Part shown: in pieces, positions 15,725 through 24,247 of the stretch
Layout of the letters: every line of letters begins with the position of its first letter
Numbering within the stretch: the first letter of the stretch is position 1
From: Brevibacterium oceani
GTDB taxonomy: Bacteria > Actinomycetota > Actinomycetes > Actinomycetales > Brevibacteriaceae
DNA length: 55,883 nucleotides
Assembly (NCBI RefSeq): GCF_013623835.1
Contig: NZ_JABKDE010000014.1
Location: 1-55,883 of the forward strand
Direction of reading: 5' to 3'
The notes under the pieces: model-generated
Database searches by the model: none
What the model was told of the DNA's origin: nothing
Seen by the model: only the letters and a program-made list of their open reading frames with translations
Translations under genes and position numbers: made by a program

Positions 15725-16705
15725 TCAGCCTTCCTTCCCAGCGCCTGCGCCGGAGGTCGTCGAGACGTCGGCGATCTCGGCGGGGCCCTTCATGTCTGTC
15801 GTGCCTGCCGGCACCGAGGCGGGAGCGCGGTTGCCGCGTCCCTTGAGCGAAGGGATCCGCTTGAGGAAACCCCATCTGGGCAGGAGGAGGGCGATGACGA
15901 CGAGCAGGGCTGTGGTCAGCTTCATGTCGTTCGTGTCCAGGCCCGCGCGCAGAGCGAGGAAGATGATGAGCCGGTAGATGACCGATCCGAGCAGCGCACC
16001 GAGGCTGGCCACGAAGATGTTGCGACTGCCGAACACGGCCTGGCCGAGAATGACCGAGGCGAGTCCGACGAGGATGAGGCCGATGCCCATGCTGATGTCG
16101 GAGAAGCCCTGGTACTGGGCGATGAGCGCGCCGCAGAGGGCGACGAATCCGTTCGACAGCGCCAGGGTGAGCATCGTCGTGTTGTCGGTGTTGACGCCGA
16201 GGCTGCGGATCATCTCCCGGTTGTTGCCGGTGGCCTGAATGGCCAGACCCAGATCGGTGGTGAGGAACCAGTCGATGGCGAACTTGAGGATGAGGGCGAA
16301 GATGAGCAGGATCGCGATCGAGATCCACGAGCCCAGCCACATGTTCTCCCGCAGCGGGGTGAACACGGTGTCCTCGCGCAGCAGCGGCAGATTCGCTTTG
16401 CCCATGATCCGCAGGTTGATCGACCACAGACCGATCATCGTCAGGATTCCGGCGAGCAGTCCGTCGATGCCGCCCTTGGTGTGCAGCAGCCCGGTGATGT
16501 AGCCGGCGACGAGTCCCGCGCCGATGGCTGCGGCGGTCGCCAGGAAGGGGTTGACCCCGGCGATGATGAGGGAGGCCGCGGTGGCGCCTCCCGTGGTGAA
16601 GCTTCCGTCGACGGTGAGGTCGGGGAAGTTGAGGACCTTGAAGGTCAGATAGACCCCGAGCGCCATCGCGCCGTAGATGAGCCCGAGCTCCAATGCTCCG
16701 AACAT
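15725..16705 (-). CDS. ABC transporter permease (TrpY-like)
   Basis: The 326-residue membrane protein has eight or nine hydrophobic segments and the start LELGLIYGAMALGVYLTFKVLNFPDLTVDGSF, typical of the permeases paired with PF04392 binding proteins (TrpXYZ, branched-chain-like permease fold). The last 50 residues are hydrophilic and low in complexity. It is the middle gene of the binding protein-permease-ATPase operon. A hairpin lies between it and the binding protein gene. Confidence 0.88.
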   Translation of the reverse strand: MFGALELGLIYGAMALGVYLTFKVLNFPDLTVDGSFTTGGATAASLIIAGVNPFLATAAAIGAGLVAGYITGLLHTKGGIDGLLAGILTMIGLWSINLRIMGKANLPLLREDTVFTPLRENMWLGSWISIAILLIFALILKFAIDWFLTTDLGLAIQATGNNREMIRSLGVNTDNTTMLTLALSNGFVALCGALIAQYQGFSDISMGIGLILVGLASVILGQAVFGSRNIFVASLGALLGSVIYRLIIFLALRAGLDTNDMKLTTALLVVIALLLPRWGFLKRIPSLKGRGNRAPASVPAGTTDMKGPAEIADVSTTSGAGAGKEG

Positions 16706-16745
16706 GGGTTTCCGTTCATAGGGTGGTGAGGTGGTTCAGGGTGGC

Positions 16746-16779
16746 CCGAGGTTGCCGATCTGACGGTCGGCAACCTCGG
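16746..16779. terminator. Intercistronic hairpin between binding-protein and permease genes
   Basis: Perfect 13-bp stem CCGAGGTTGCCGA (16746-16758) with 16767-16779 and an 8-nt loop, 22 bp after the binding-protein stop. In binding-protein importers such a hairpin often lowers downstream expression or protects the upstream message, giving excess binding protein. No T-tract, so partial termination or mRNA protection is the likely role. Confidence 0.6.
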
Positions 16780-16801
16780 TGCCGGTGGCTTCAACGGCCG
16801 A

Positions 16802-17779
16802 TCACTCGATGACGTTGTCGGCTTCGTCGATGAGGTCCTGCGGAATCTCGACGCCCTGGGCCTTCGCGGCTTTGGGATTGACGACGAGTTCGAGGTCCGA
16901 GCTGGTCTCGACCGGCATCTCCGCAGGCTTCTTCCCGTCCTGGAGGATCTTCAGAGCCATCTGTCCGGTCTGCTCGCCGAGCTTCGTGTAGTCGATTCCG
17001 CGCGTGATCGCCGCACCCGATTCGACCTGTCCGGCCTCGGAGCCGACGAGCAGAGCCTTGTTCTTCTCGGCGGCCTGGACCATGGTGGACACGGCCGAGA
17101 CGACGTTGTTGTCGGTGGGCACGTAGTAGGCGTCGACCTTGCCGAGCGAGTCCACGGCCTGCGCGAGTTCGCCCGAGTTCGCGATCGTCGCTTCCTTGAT
17201 CTTCACGCCGAGTCCCTCGGCGGCCTTCTTCGCGAGGTCGACCTGCACCTGCGAGTTGACCTCACCCGAGCTGTAGACGATGCCGACGGTCTTCGCATCG
17301 GGCTTGACGTCCTTGACGAGCTTGAGCTGCTCCTCGACCGGGTTGAGGTCCGAAGTGCCGGTGACGTTGGCGCCGGGCTTGTCATTGCTGTCGACGAGTC
17401 CTGCCTCCTCCGCGTCGGTGACGGCGGTGAAGAGCACGGGCTGGTTCGTGATCGCCTGCGCCGCGGCCTGAGCGGCCGGGGTCGCGACGGCGAGGACGAG
17501 GTCGAGGTCCTCGTTCGCGAAGTTCTGCGCGATCGACGTCGCATTGGCCTGTTCGCCTTGAGCATTCTGCTCGTCCCACTCGACCTCGACGCCGGCATCG
17601 TCGAAGGACTTCTTGAAGCCTTTGCTGGCGGCATCGAGAGCCGGGTGCTGCACCAGTTGCGAGATGCCGATCTTGAACGAGTCCCCCTCGCCGCTGCCGC
17701 CGTCACCGCCGGAGCAGGCCGAAACCGCAAGAATCGAACCGACCGCCACCATCGCTGTGGCCATTTTCCTCAGACGCAT
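16802..17779 (-). CDS. ABC substrate-binding lipoprotein (TrpX-like, PF04392)
   Basis: A 325-residue extracytoplasmic binding protein. The signal peptide ends in the lipobox LAVSAC with the lipidated Cys at residue 22. The mature part has the PF04392 signatures IGISQLVQHPALDAASKGF, LAVATPAAQAA, TGTSDLNPVEEQL and YVPTDNNVVSA. Related proteins bind tryptophan or tyrosine in Firmicutes; in actinobacteria the ligand is not settled. The start at 17779 is chosen over the longer frame because GGGGAG lies before it and the signal peptide begins there. Confidence 0.9.
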   Translation of the reverse strand: MRLRKMATAMVAVGSILAVSACSGGDGGSGEGDSFKIGISQLVQHPALDAASKGFKKSFDDAGVEVEWDEQNAQGEQANATSIAQNFANEDLDLVLAVATPAAQAAAQAITNQPVLFTAVTDAEEAGLVDSNDKPGANVTGTSDLNPVEEQLKLVKDVKPDAKTVGIVYSSGEVNSQVQVDLAKKAAEGLGVKIKEATIANSGELAQAVDSLGKVDAYYVPTDNNVVSAVSTMVQAAEKNKALLVGSEAGQVESGAAITRGIDYTKLGEQTGQMALKILQDGKKPAEMPVETSSDLELVVNPKAAKAQGVEIPQDLIDEADNVIE

Positions 17780-18107
17780 GCTTCTCCCCTTTGAAAGCGC
17801 GGTCCGCCCGTGCGGAACCGTCACGAAATCTGCGTGCGGCTCCAACGCCACCGGCAGAGCCTCCGAAGACAGGAGTGCTCTGCGCGAAGACGCGGTCGAC
17901 GCAGATGAGCGATGCGTCGATTCTTCAGATCATTCTGAACTGCCCACGAAGGCTCCCAGCCTTCGCAGAGCCTTCGCGCGGCAAACCGACGCGCATCACT
18001 TCGACTGTGATGATATCCACTCTATGATGCGGCACTGACACCGGGCGCCGATTCCGGCTTTTGGAGACAATCGTCCCAGTATCGTTATCTCAAGCGACAG
18101 ACGTCCC
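17780..18107. other. Regulatory gap upstream of the binding-protein gene
   Basis: No gene seen. It contains a tight hairpin CGAAGGCT-CCC-AGCCTTCG at 17947-17965, a small palindrome TTCAGA-N4-TCTGAA at 17924-17939, and an AT-rich patch at 18003-18030 with minus-strand TAGAGT that could be the -10 of the importer operon. I see no T-box or other known riboswitch. Confidence 0.35.
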
Positions 18108-20420
18108 TCACGGCTCGATCTCGACATCCGATCGTCCGAGCACGTCGAGCATCCACGCGAAGTCGAACGCCGTCTCCTTCCAGGTGTCGTAGCGGCCCGA
18201 GGCACCACCGTGACCGGCGACCATCTCGGTCTTGAGCAGCACATCGGCACCGACCTCACGCAGACGCGCGACCCATTTCACCGGCTCCACATAGAGGACC
18301 CGAGTGTCATTGAGGGAGGTCACGGCCAAGATCTTCGGGTGGGCCACCTCGGCGACGTTCTCATACGGCGAATACGAGCGCATGTACTCGTACACCTCCG
18401 CGTCGTGCAGGGGGTCACCCCACTCCTCCCATTCGATGACCGTCAGCGGCAGTTCGGGCATGAGTATCGAGGTGAGAGCGTCGACGAAGGGGACGTGCGC
18501 GCTGATTCCGGCGAAGAGCTCGGGCGCCATGTTCGCCACGGCCCCCATCAGCAGGCCACCGGCCGAACCTCCCGTGGCGACGAGTCTCTCCGGTGCGGTC
18601 CACCCGGTGTCGACGAGATGACGGGCGACGTCGATGAAGTCAGTGAACGTGTTCCGCTTCGTCGTGGTCTTGCCCTGGTCGTACCAGTGCCGACCCAGCT
18701 CCCCACCGCCGCGCACGTGCGCGATCGCGAAGACGACCCCGCGGTCGAGCAGCGAGAGTCGCCCGACGGAGAAGTACGGGTCCATGCTCGCCTCGTACGA
18801 GCCGTAGCCGTAGAGCACGAGCGGTGCCGGGCCACCGGGTGCCGGGTCGTTCGCCGAGGCGGTGCTGCCCTGACCGGTGTCCGTGCCGGTGTCGTCGGAT
18901 CCGTCCCCCGCCGAGGCGGTCGCTCCCGCGTCGGGTGCGGCGGGGCTGAGTGGGACGAGATCCTTGCGATAGACGAGGGAGATCGGAATCTGCGTCCCGT
19001 CCTCGGCCGTGGCCCACAGCAGGGCCTCGTCGTAGGCGCTGAGATCGACGGAGCCGAGCACGGGCTGTCGCTTGAGAACCGTGTCAGTGCCGTCTGCGGC
19101 GCTGTGCTGATAGATCACAGTCGGCGTGGACATGGAGGTGAAGAGAAGTCGGATGCTCGTCTGTGAGAACTCAGGGTTGCCGGCGAGTCCGAGGGTGCCG
19201 GTCTCCCGGTCGAAGGGAAGCTCGCGCAGCGGACCGAATGGGGAGGAGGTGTCGGTCGACGCTGTACCACCGCTTGCGGGTGCGGTGAGGCGCACGGTGC
19301 CGACGCGGGCGAAGCCACCGCGACGGTAACTGACCGCGATGAAGTCGGCGAAGGCGTCGACGTCTTCGATGCGCATACCGTCGATGTCGTCGATGACGGG
19401 TCGACCTGGTGCGGCGGGTTCGGCGACGGGGACGTCGATGAGTTCGAAGTCGGCCCGGTCCCTGTTGTGGGTGATGAGGAATCGGTCCTCGCCGCCGATG
19501 ACGGCGTGCTCGACGGAGTACTCGACCCCGTCGACGCGGGGCCAGACGACTCGCGGTTCGGCTTCGAGGTCGTCGGCCTCGAGACTCCAGTAGCCGGTGG
19601 TGGTCTTCGACCCGGTGACGACGAAGAGGTACTTGCCCGATCGGGTGAAGCCCGCTCCGACGAAGTAGCGTTCATCGGGCTCGTCGAAGATGCACACGTC
19701 GTCGCTGCTGTCGGTGCCGACGAGGTGGCGCCAGACTTTTTCGGGCCGCCAGGCATCGTCGACGGTGGTGTAGAAGACGTAGCGCCCGGTCGGGTCGAGG
19801 GAGGCTCCCGCGAAGGTGCCCTCGATCGTGTCGGCGAGGTCCTCACCGGTTGCGAGGTCGCGCAGTCGCAGGGTGTAGCGTTCATCGCCGCTGGTGTCGA
19901 CGCCGTAGAGCAGCCGGGTGCCGTCGTCGGAGAGCGAGAATGATCCGAGCGAGAAGAATTCCTGGTCCTCGGCTGCGACGTTCGAGTCGAAGACGACCTC
20001 CTCGCCGGGCAGTGCATCGTCGCCGACCTCCGGCGGGGTCCAGTCGTCGGGCCCGGAGACAGGCACGCGAACGCTGATGCCGTAGTCGAGTCCGGCCTGC
20101 GTGCGGGAGAAATACCAGTAGTCTCCGCGCCGGGTCGGCACGGACATGTCGGTCTCCTTGATCCGGGTCTTGATCTCGGTGAAGATCGACTCCTGCAGTC
20201 CCTCGAGATGGGCGGTCTGTGTCTTCGTCCACGCATTCTCGGCCTCGAGGTGGGCAATGACCTCCGGGGACTCCTTCTCCCGCATCCACTCGTAGTCGTC
20301 GACGAAGGTGTGCCCGTGATGCGTGCGCTCGAAGGGGACCTTCTTGGCCACCGGCGCCGAGGCGGGAGCCGCGTCGGTGTCTGCCGTGGGTAACGTGTGC
20401 GGTGAGTCGGAATGCGTCAT
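18108..20420 (-). CDS. ptrB: S9 family peptidase, oligopeptidase B-like
   Basis: A 770-residue prolyl oligopeptidase-family serine peptidase of the oligopeptidase B branch, cutting short peptides, typically after basic residues. The N-terminal propeller spans about residues 30-450 and the alpha/beta hydrolase domain follows. The nucleophile Ser is in GGSAGGLL near residue 618, the Asp in SLNDTRV near 703, and the His in GHGGASGR near 736. There is no signal peptide, so it is cytosolic. Between the domains lies a Gly/Ser/Thr/Ala-rich insertion of about 40 residues (bases 18830-18950) containing two GCCGAGGCGG copies. The ATG lies 6 nt after a TAGGGT box, suggesting a leaderless mRNA. Confidence 0.9.
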   Translation of the reverse strand: MTHSDSPHTLPTADTDAAPASAPVAKKVPFERTHHGHTFVDDYEWMREKESPEVIAHLEAENAWTKTQTAHLEGLQESIFTEIKTRIKETDMSVPTRRGDYWYFSRTQAGLDYGISVRVPVSGPDDWTPPEVGDDALPGEEVVFDSNVAAEDQEFFSLGSFSLSDDGTRLLYGVDTSGDERYTLRLRDLATGEDLADTIEGTFAGASLDPTGRYVFYTTVDDAWRPEKVWRHLVGTDSSDDVCIFDEPDERYFVGAGFTRSGKYLFVVTGSKTTTGYWSLEADDLEAEPRVVWPRVDGVEYSVEHAVIGGEDRFLITHNRDRADFELIDVPVAEPAAPGRPVIDDIDGMRIEDVDAFADFIAVSYRRGGFARVGTVRLTAPASGGTASTDTSSPFGPLRELPFDRETGTLGLAGNPEFSQTSIRLLFTSMSTPTVIYQHSAADGTDTVLKRQPVLGSVDLSAYDEALLWATAEDGTQIPISLVYRKDLVPLSPAAPDAGATASAGDGSDDTGTDTGQGSTASANDPAPGGPAPLVLYGYGSYEASMDPYFSVGRLSLLDRGVVFAIAHVRGGGELGRHWYDQGKTTTKRNTFTDFIDVARHLVDTGWTAPERLVATGGSAGGLLMGAVANMAPELFAGISAHVPFVDALTSILMPELPLTVIEWEEWGDPLHDAEVYEYMRSYSPYENVAEVAHPKILAVTSLNDTRVLYVEPVKWVARLREVGADVLLKTEMVAGHGGASGRYDTWKETAFDFAWMLDVLGRSDVEIEP

Positions 20421-20426
20421 GGCACC

Positions 20427-20432
20427 ACCCTA
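20427..20432 (-). promoter_or_regulatory. -10 box of the ptrB-like gene (leaderless)
   Basis: Minus-strand TAGGGT, pattern TANNNT, ends 6 nt before the ATG at 20420. There is no Shine-Dalgarno between them. Confidence 0.35.
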
Positions 20433-20550
20433 TCGACTGCGGCAAACGTCACTTACCGCTGCGGTTGACGATCACACCGTGCACGACGAGTTCTTTCGCC
20501 ACAGCGATAAGCGAGCGGAGAACCAGCGATTGATCAGAATGCACACAACG

Positions 20551-20577
20551 CACTCAATGCGCAGAATGCGCTGAGTG
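20551..20577. promoter_or_regulatory. Palindrome upstream of tctC
   Basis: CACTCA (20551-20556) and TGAGTG (20572-20577) flank an inner GCGC-N5-GCGC, giving a near-symmetric 27-bp site 76 bp before the tctC start. It may be the operator of the tricarboxylate transporter operon. A TAAGGT box at about 20610 could be the -10. Confidence 0.4.
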
Positions 20578-20653
20578 AGCACAAGCGAGCAGTTCATGCC
20601 CAGGAACCTCTAAGGTGAGTCTCACATCACACTTGTCTTCAAAGGAGAAGTCC

Positions 20654-21715
20654 GTGCCAAAGGCGCCACCTCCCGGGGATGTTTCCGCGGGAACTCCCGC
20701 AGACTCCCCTGCCGGATCCTCACATCCGTCCCGACGCATGTTCGGCCGCATCGCCTACGGGGTGATCGCGGCAGCCGCGATCGGCACCGCCACGACCTAT
20801 TCGGTCAGGGCCGCCTCGGCGAAGGGCGATCTGTCCTCGAACCTCACCCTCATCGCACCGGCCGGTGCCGGCGGCGGGTGGGACGGGTTCGCCCGAGAGA
20901 CCCAGCAGTCAATGCGCGTCGAAGCGCTGGCCAACAACGCTCAGGTCGTCAACATTCCAGGCGCCGGAGGCACGATCGGCTTGGGCAGCTTCTCAACGAT
21001 GCACAGCCAAGCCGACACCATTCTGGCCACAGGCACCGCCATGGTCGGCGGCATCGCGCTGAACAAGTCGCCCGTCGGATTCGATGACACCACGCTGCTG
21101 GCCCGTGTGGCCGAGGACTACGACGTGCTCATCGCCCCTGCCGATGCTCCGTACGACACCGTCGACGACGTCATCGCGGCGTGGAAAAAGAAGCCGAAGG
21201 ACTTCGTATGGACCGGCGGATCGGCCGGTTCCGTCGACCACCTCACCATCGCCCAGCTCGCACTGCTCGGCAAGATCCCCGCCTCGGACATCACCTACAT
21301 TCCGAAGTCCGGCGGCGGCGAAGCGATTCAGACGCTGCTCTCGGGCACGACCGACTTCGCCTCCTGCGGCTTCAACGAGGTCTCCGACCAGATCGAAGCC
21401 GGCAGGGTCAAAGCCATCGGAGTCGCCGCCCCCGAACGCGTCCAAGGCTTCGACGATGTCGCCACGATGTCCGAACAGGGCTACAAGATCACCCTGACCA
21501 ACTGGCGCGGGTGGCTCGGTGCGCCAGGCATCACCGGCGACGAATCGAGCCAGCTGCTCGACATCCTCCAGGCCACCCGCGACAGCGCAGCCTGGAAGGA
21601 TGCCCTCGAGCGCAACAAATGGACAGATGTGTGGCAGACCGGCGAGGAATTCGCCGAGTTCGTCAAGGAAGACACCTCACGGGTGGAGAAGCTTCTCAAG
21701 GAGTTGGGACTGTGA
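20654..21715 (+). CDS. tctC: Tripartite tricarboxylate transporter binding protein TctC
   Basis: A 353-residue periplasmic-type binding protein of the Bug/TctC family, which captures organic acids such as citrate for the TctAB membrane part. Family landmarks are LIAPAGAGGGWDGFAR, NIPGAGGTIGLG, WTGGSAGSVDHL and PKSGGGEAIQTLLSG. The N-terminus has a hydrophobic segment preceded by SRRMFG, which looks like a twin-arginine signal; no lipobox Cys is present. The GTG start at 20654 is chosen because AAAGGAG lies 6 nt upstream. It overlaps tctB by 4 bp. Confidence 0.9.
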   Translation: MPKAPPPGDVSAGTPADSPAGSSHPSRRMFGRIAYGVIAAAAIGTATTYSVRAASAKGDLSSNLTLIAPAGAGGGWDGFARETQQSMRVEALANNAQVVNIPGAGGTIGLGSFSTMHSQADTILATGTAMVGGIALNKSPVGFDDTTLLARVAEDYDVLIAPADAPYDTVDDVIAAWKKKPKDFVWTGGSAGSVDHLTIAQLALLGKIPASDITYIPKSGGGEAIQTLLSGTTDFASCGFNEVSDQIEAGRVKAIGVAAPERVQGFDDVATMSEQGYKITLTNWRGWLGAPGITGDESSQLLDILQATRDSAAWKDALERNKWTDVWQTGEEFAEFVKEDTSRVEKLLKELGL

Positions 21716-22386
21716 GCACGCAGACGCACACGAACACGGCCAGGACGGGCCACCTCGGCGAGGGCACCTGGTGGCAGGGTCGATCGGGACTCCTCGTTCC
21801 GCTCATCATGGGGGCATTCTCGACGTATCTGCTCGTGGGGATCCTCACCATGGAGGTCGCCGAGGATGCCGACAAGCCGGGTCCGCAGTTCTTCCCGATG
21901 ATCATCATGATCGTCGGCTACGCGCTGACGATCCTGCTCACCATCGCCTATATCCGCAATCCCGAACCGGTCGACGTCGACGACGAGCAGCCCGCCGAGG
22001 CACAGGAGGACAGGGCGTTCTCGACGCCGGTCACCTCGGCAGTGGCCGCCTCCCGACTCGAACCGCACGAAGAGGATGAGCCGGCCGCGGACCGCAGGGC
22101 ACTCGCCGAGGCGAAGGCCGCCGATGCGAAGCACCGGACTCACAGCGACTTCGTGTCCTTGGCCTGGGGCGCCGGCGGTTTCGCCGCCTTTGCCCTGATC
22201 CTCGAATTCGCCGGGTGGATCATCGCAGCGGCCCTCCTGTTCTGGTGCGTGGCGCGATCGATGGGGTCGAAGAAGCCTCTGTTCGACCTCACCGTGGCAC
22301 TGACGTTTTCGTCCCTGGTCTATATCGCCTTCGCGGTGATGCTGGGGCTCAATCTTCCTTCGGGAATCCTGGGAGGTGGGTTCTGA
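21712..22386 (+). CDS. tctB: Tripartite tricarboxylate transporter small membrane subunit TctB
   Basis: A 224-residue protein with four membrane helices arranged in two pairs, as in TctB. It begins at a GTG overlapping the tctC stop (GTGA), with AAGGAG upstream. The second loop, about residues 85-145, is a hydrophilic Glu/Ala/Asp-rich insertion that makes the protein longer than the usual 150-170 residues. TctB is the small membrane partner of TctA. The N-terminal HLGEG codons contain one copy of the dispersed motif. Confidence 0.85.
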   Translation: MSTQTHTNTARTGHLGEGTWWQGRSGLLVPLIMGAFSTYLLVGILTMEVAEDADKPGPQFFPMIIMIVGYALTILLTIAYIRNPEPVDVDDEQPAEAQEDRAFSTPVTSAVAASRLEPHEEDEPAADRRALAEAKAADAKHRTHSDFVSLAWGAGGFAAFALILEFAGWIIAAALLFWCVARSMGSKKPLFDLTVALTFSSLVYIAFAVMLGLNLPSGILGGGF

Positions 22387-22387
22387 G

Positions 22388-23935
22388 ATGGACGCACTCA
22401 TGTCCCTCTTCGAGGGCTTCGCTCACGCACTGACGCCGATGAACCTGCTGTGGGTCGTCGTCGGCTGCTTCCTCGGCACCGCCGTCGGCGTGCTGCCGGG
22501 TCTGGGTTCGTCGATGGCAGTGGCCCTGCTGCTGCCGATGACCTTCGCACTCGACCCCACCGGCGCGTTCATCATGTTCGCCGGCGTCTATTTCGGTGGT
22601 CTCTTCGGCGACTCGACGATGGCGATCCTCATGAACACCCCGGGCCAGGCCTCGGCGATCGCCTCGACGTTCGAAGGTCACAAGATGGCACGGGCCGGCC
22701 GGGCGCCGCAGGCTCTGGCCACGGCTGCGATCGGCGCGTTCATCGGCGGATTCATCTCCTGCTTCCTCGTCGTCTTCGTCGCTCCCGCTCTGGCGGACCT
22801 GTCGACGAGCTTCGGCCCGGCCGAGTACTTCGCGCTGGCGCTGTTCGCCTTCGTCGCCACGTCCTCGGTGGTTGCCGATTCGGTACTCAAGGGGCTCATG
22901 GCCCTGGTGCTGGGCATCGGGATCTCGGTCATCGGCATCGACTCGGTCTCGGGCACCGAGCGCTTCACCTTCGGAGTCCCCGAGCTCTTCGACGGAGTCT
23001 CCCTGGTCACGGTGACGGTCGGCATCCTGGCGCTCGGCGAGGTGTTCTTCATCGCCTCCCGGATCCGCCGGAAGGTCAACGACAACACGATCAACGCTTC
23101 GGGACGCCCGTACCTGTCCCGCAAGGAGTTCGGCGAGGCCCTCCCGGCGTGGCTGCGCGGCACGGCGATCGGTCTGCCCTTCGGAGTCATCCCCGTCGGC
23201 GGCGCCGATGTGCCGACGTTCATGGCCTACGGCCTCGAGCGCAAACTCGATTCCCGACGGAAGGACCCGCAGTTCGGCAAGGGTGCGATCCGCGGACTCG
23301 CCGGCCCCGAGGCGGCTGGTTCGGCGACGACGGGCATCGCCATGGGTGCGCTGCTGTCGTTGGGTCTGCCGATCTCGGCGACCGCGGCGATCATGTTGGC
23401 GGCGTTCCGTCAGTACGGTCTGCAGCCGGGACCGCTGCTCTTCGACCGCTCCCCCGAGCTCGTCTGGGGTCTGCTGGCGAGCTTCTTCATCGCGATGATC
23501 GTGCTGCTCATCATCAATCTGCCCTTCGCTCCCCTGTGGGCGAAGCTGCTGAAGATCCCGGATCCCTACCTCTACGGCGGCATCGCGGTCTTCTGCGGAT
23601 TGGGCATCTACGCGACGTCGGCCTCGACGTTCGAGCTGCTCATCCTGCTGGGCATCGGCATCATCAGCTTCGTACTCAAACGCTATGGTGTGCCGTTGGC
23701 GCCGCTGATGATCGGCATGGTGCTCGGGCCTCTGGCCGAATCGAACCTGCGCGATGCGCTTCTGGCCGCCGGCGGTGATGCCGCGACCCTCGTGTCCTCG
23801 CCGATCACGATCGTGCTCTACCTCGTCCTCATCGGAGCCCTCGTCTACACCGGCATCGGACGGGTACTGGCGCGGAAGCGGCAGAAGCAGACGACGCAGG
23901 AGGTCCTCGCCCCGGCGAACTCGTCACAGAGCTGA
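22388..23935 (+). CDS. tctA: Tripartite tricarboxylate transporter large membrane subunit TctA
   Basis: A 515-residue polytopic protein, the transporting subunit of the TctCBA system. It contains the family motifs GVLPGLGSSMAVALLLP, GVYFGGLFGDSTMAILMNTPG and PEAAGSATTG, and about twelve hydrophobic segments. The ATG at 22388 follows the tctB stop directly, with GGGAGG upstream; an in-frame GTG at 22376 is possible. It closes the operon, followed by a tandem repeat array and a strong hairpin. The substrate is probably a carboxylate but cannot be fixed from sequence. Confidence 0.92.
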   Translation: MDALMSLFEGFAHALTPMNLLWVVVGCFLGTAVGVLPGLGSSMAVALLLPMTFALDPTGAFIMFAGVYFGGLFGDSTMAILMNTPGQASAIASTFEGHKMARAGRAPQALATAAIGAFIGGFISCFLVVFVAPALADLSTSFGPAEYFALALFAFVATSSVVADSVLKGLMALVLGIGISVIGIDSVSGTERFTFGVPELFDGVSLVTVTVGILALGEVFFIASRIRRKVNDNTINASGRPYLSRKEFGEALPAWLRGTAIGLPFGVIPVGGADVPTFMAYGLERKLDSRRKDPQFGKGAIRGLAGPEAAGSATTGIAMGALLSLGLPISATAAIMLAAFRQYGLQPGPLLFDRSPELVWGLLASFFIAMIVLLIINLPFAPLWAKLLKIPDPYLYGGIAVFCGLGIYATSASTFELLILLGIGIISFVLKRYGVPLAPLMIGMVLGPLAESNLRDALLAAGGDAATLVSSPITIVLYLVLIGALVYTGIGRVLARKRQKQTTQEVLAPANSSQS

Positions 23936-23945
23936 TCTCTGCCGC

Positions 23946-24115
23946 CGTTCAAGGCCACGCGCGGTGCCGCGGCGTCGTTCAAGGCCACGCGCGGTGCCGG
24001 GCCGTCGTTCAAGGCCACGCGCGGTGCCGGGCCGTCGTTCAAGGCCACGCGCGGTGCCGGGCCGTCGTTCAAGGCCACGCGCGGTGCCGGGCCGTCGTTC
24101 AAGGCCACGCGCGGA
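23946..24115. repeat. 30-bp tandem repeat array, about 5.7 copies
   Basis: The unit starts CGTTCAAGGCCACGCGCGGT and ends GCCGGGCCGT. Copies begin at 23946, 23976, 24006, 24036, 24066 and 24096; the last stops after CGTTCAAGGCCACGCGCGG and runs into the hairpin at 24109. Middle copies are identical, the first differs at two or three bases. It starts 10 bp after the tctA stop. Identical units suggest recent slippage or unequal exchange, so copy number may vary between strains. There are no spacers, so it is not CRISPR. Confidence 0.95.
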
Positions 24116-24146
24116 TGTCGAGTCGCACACGACTCGACATCCGCGC
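24109..24146. terminator. Strong hairpin closing the tctCBA operon
   Basis: Perfect 17-bp stem, 24109-24125 with 24130-24146, and a four-base loop CACA. Its left arm is continuous with the last unit of the 30-bp array. It lies between convergent tctA and the MFS gene at 24248. Confidence 0.75.
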
Positions 24147-24195
24147 TTCGTCTTGATTGAGGAAGTCTGGGCCGCCCGAACGGTGCCCCCAGAAG

Positions 24196-24237
24196 ACCTC
24201 GTGGACCGGACCTCGTGGACCGGACCTCGTGGACCGT
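24196..24237. repeat. Three 14-bp tandem repeats
   Basis: ACCTCGTGGACCGG is repeated exactly twice and a third time with the last base changed, at 24196, 24210 and 24224. The array ends 10 bp before the MFS stop codon at 24248. Confidence 0.9.
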
Positions 24238-24247
24238 CTCCCGCGGC

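Noticed and set aside
14928..16427. 499-residue frame including the ABC ATPase
   Set aside because: The first 235 residues are a shadow of the permease gene; the ATPase begins at 15719.
17780..18107. T-box or amino-acid riboswitch in front of the TrpX-like gene
   Set aside because: No T-box core sequence or specifier-loop architecture is visible; only small unrelated hairpins.
23946..24115. CRISPR array
   Set aside because: The 30-bp units are directly adjacent without spacers and no cas genes are present.
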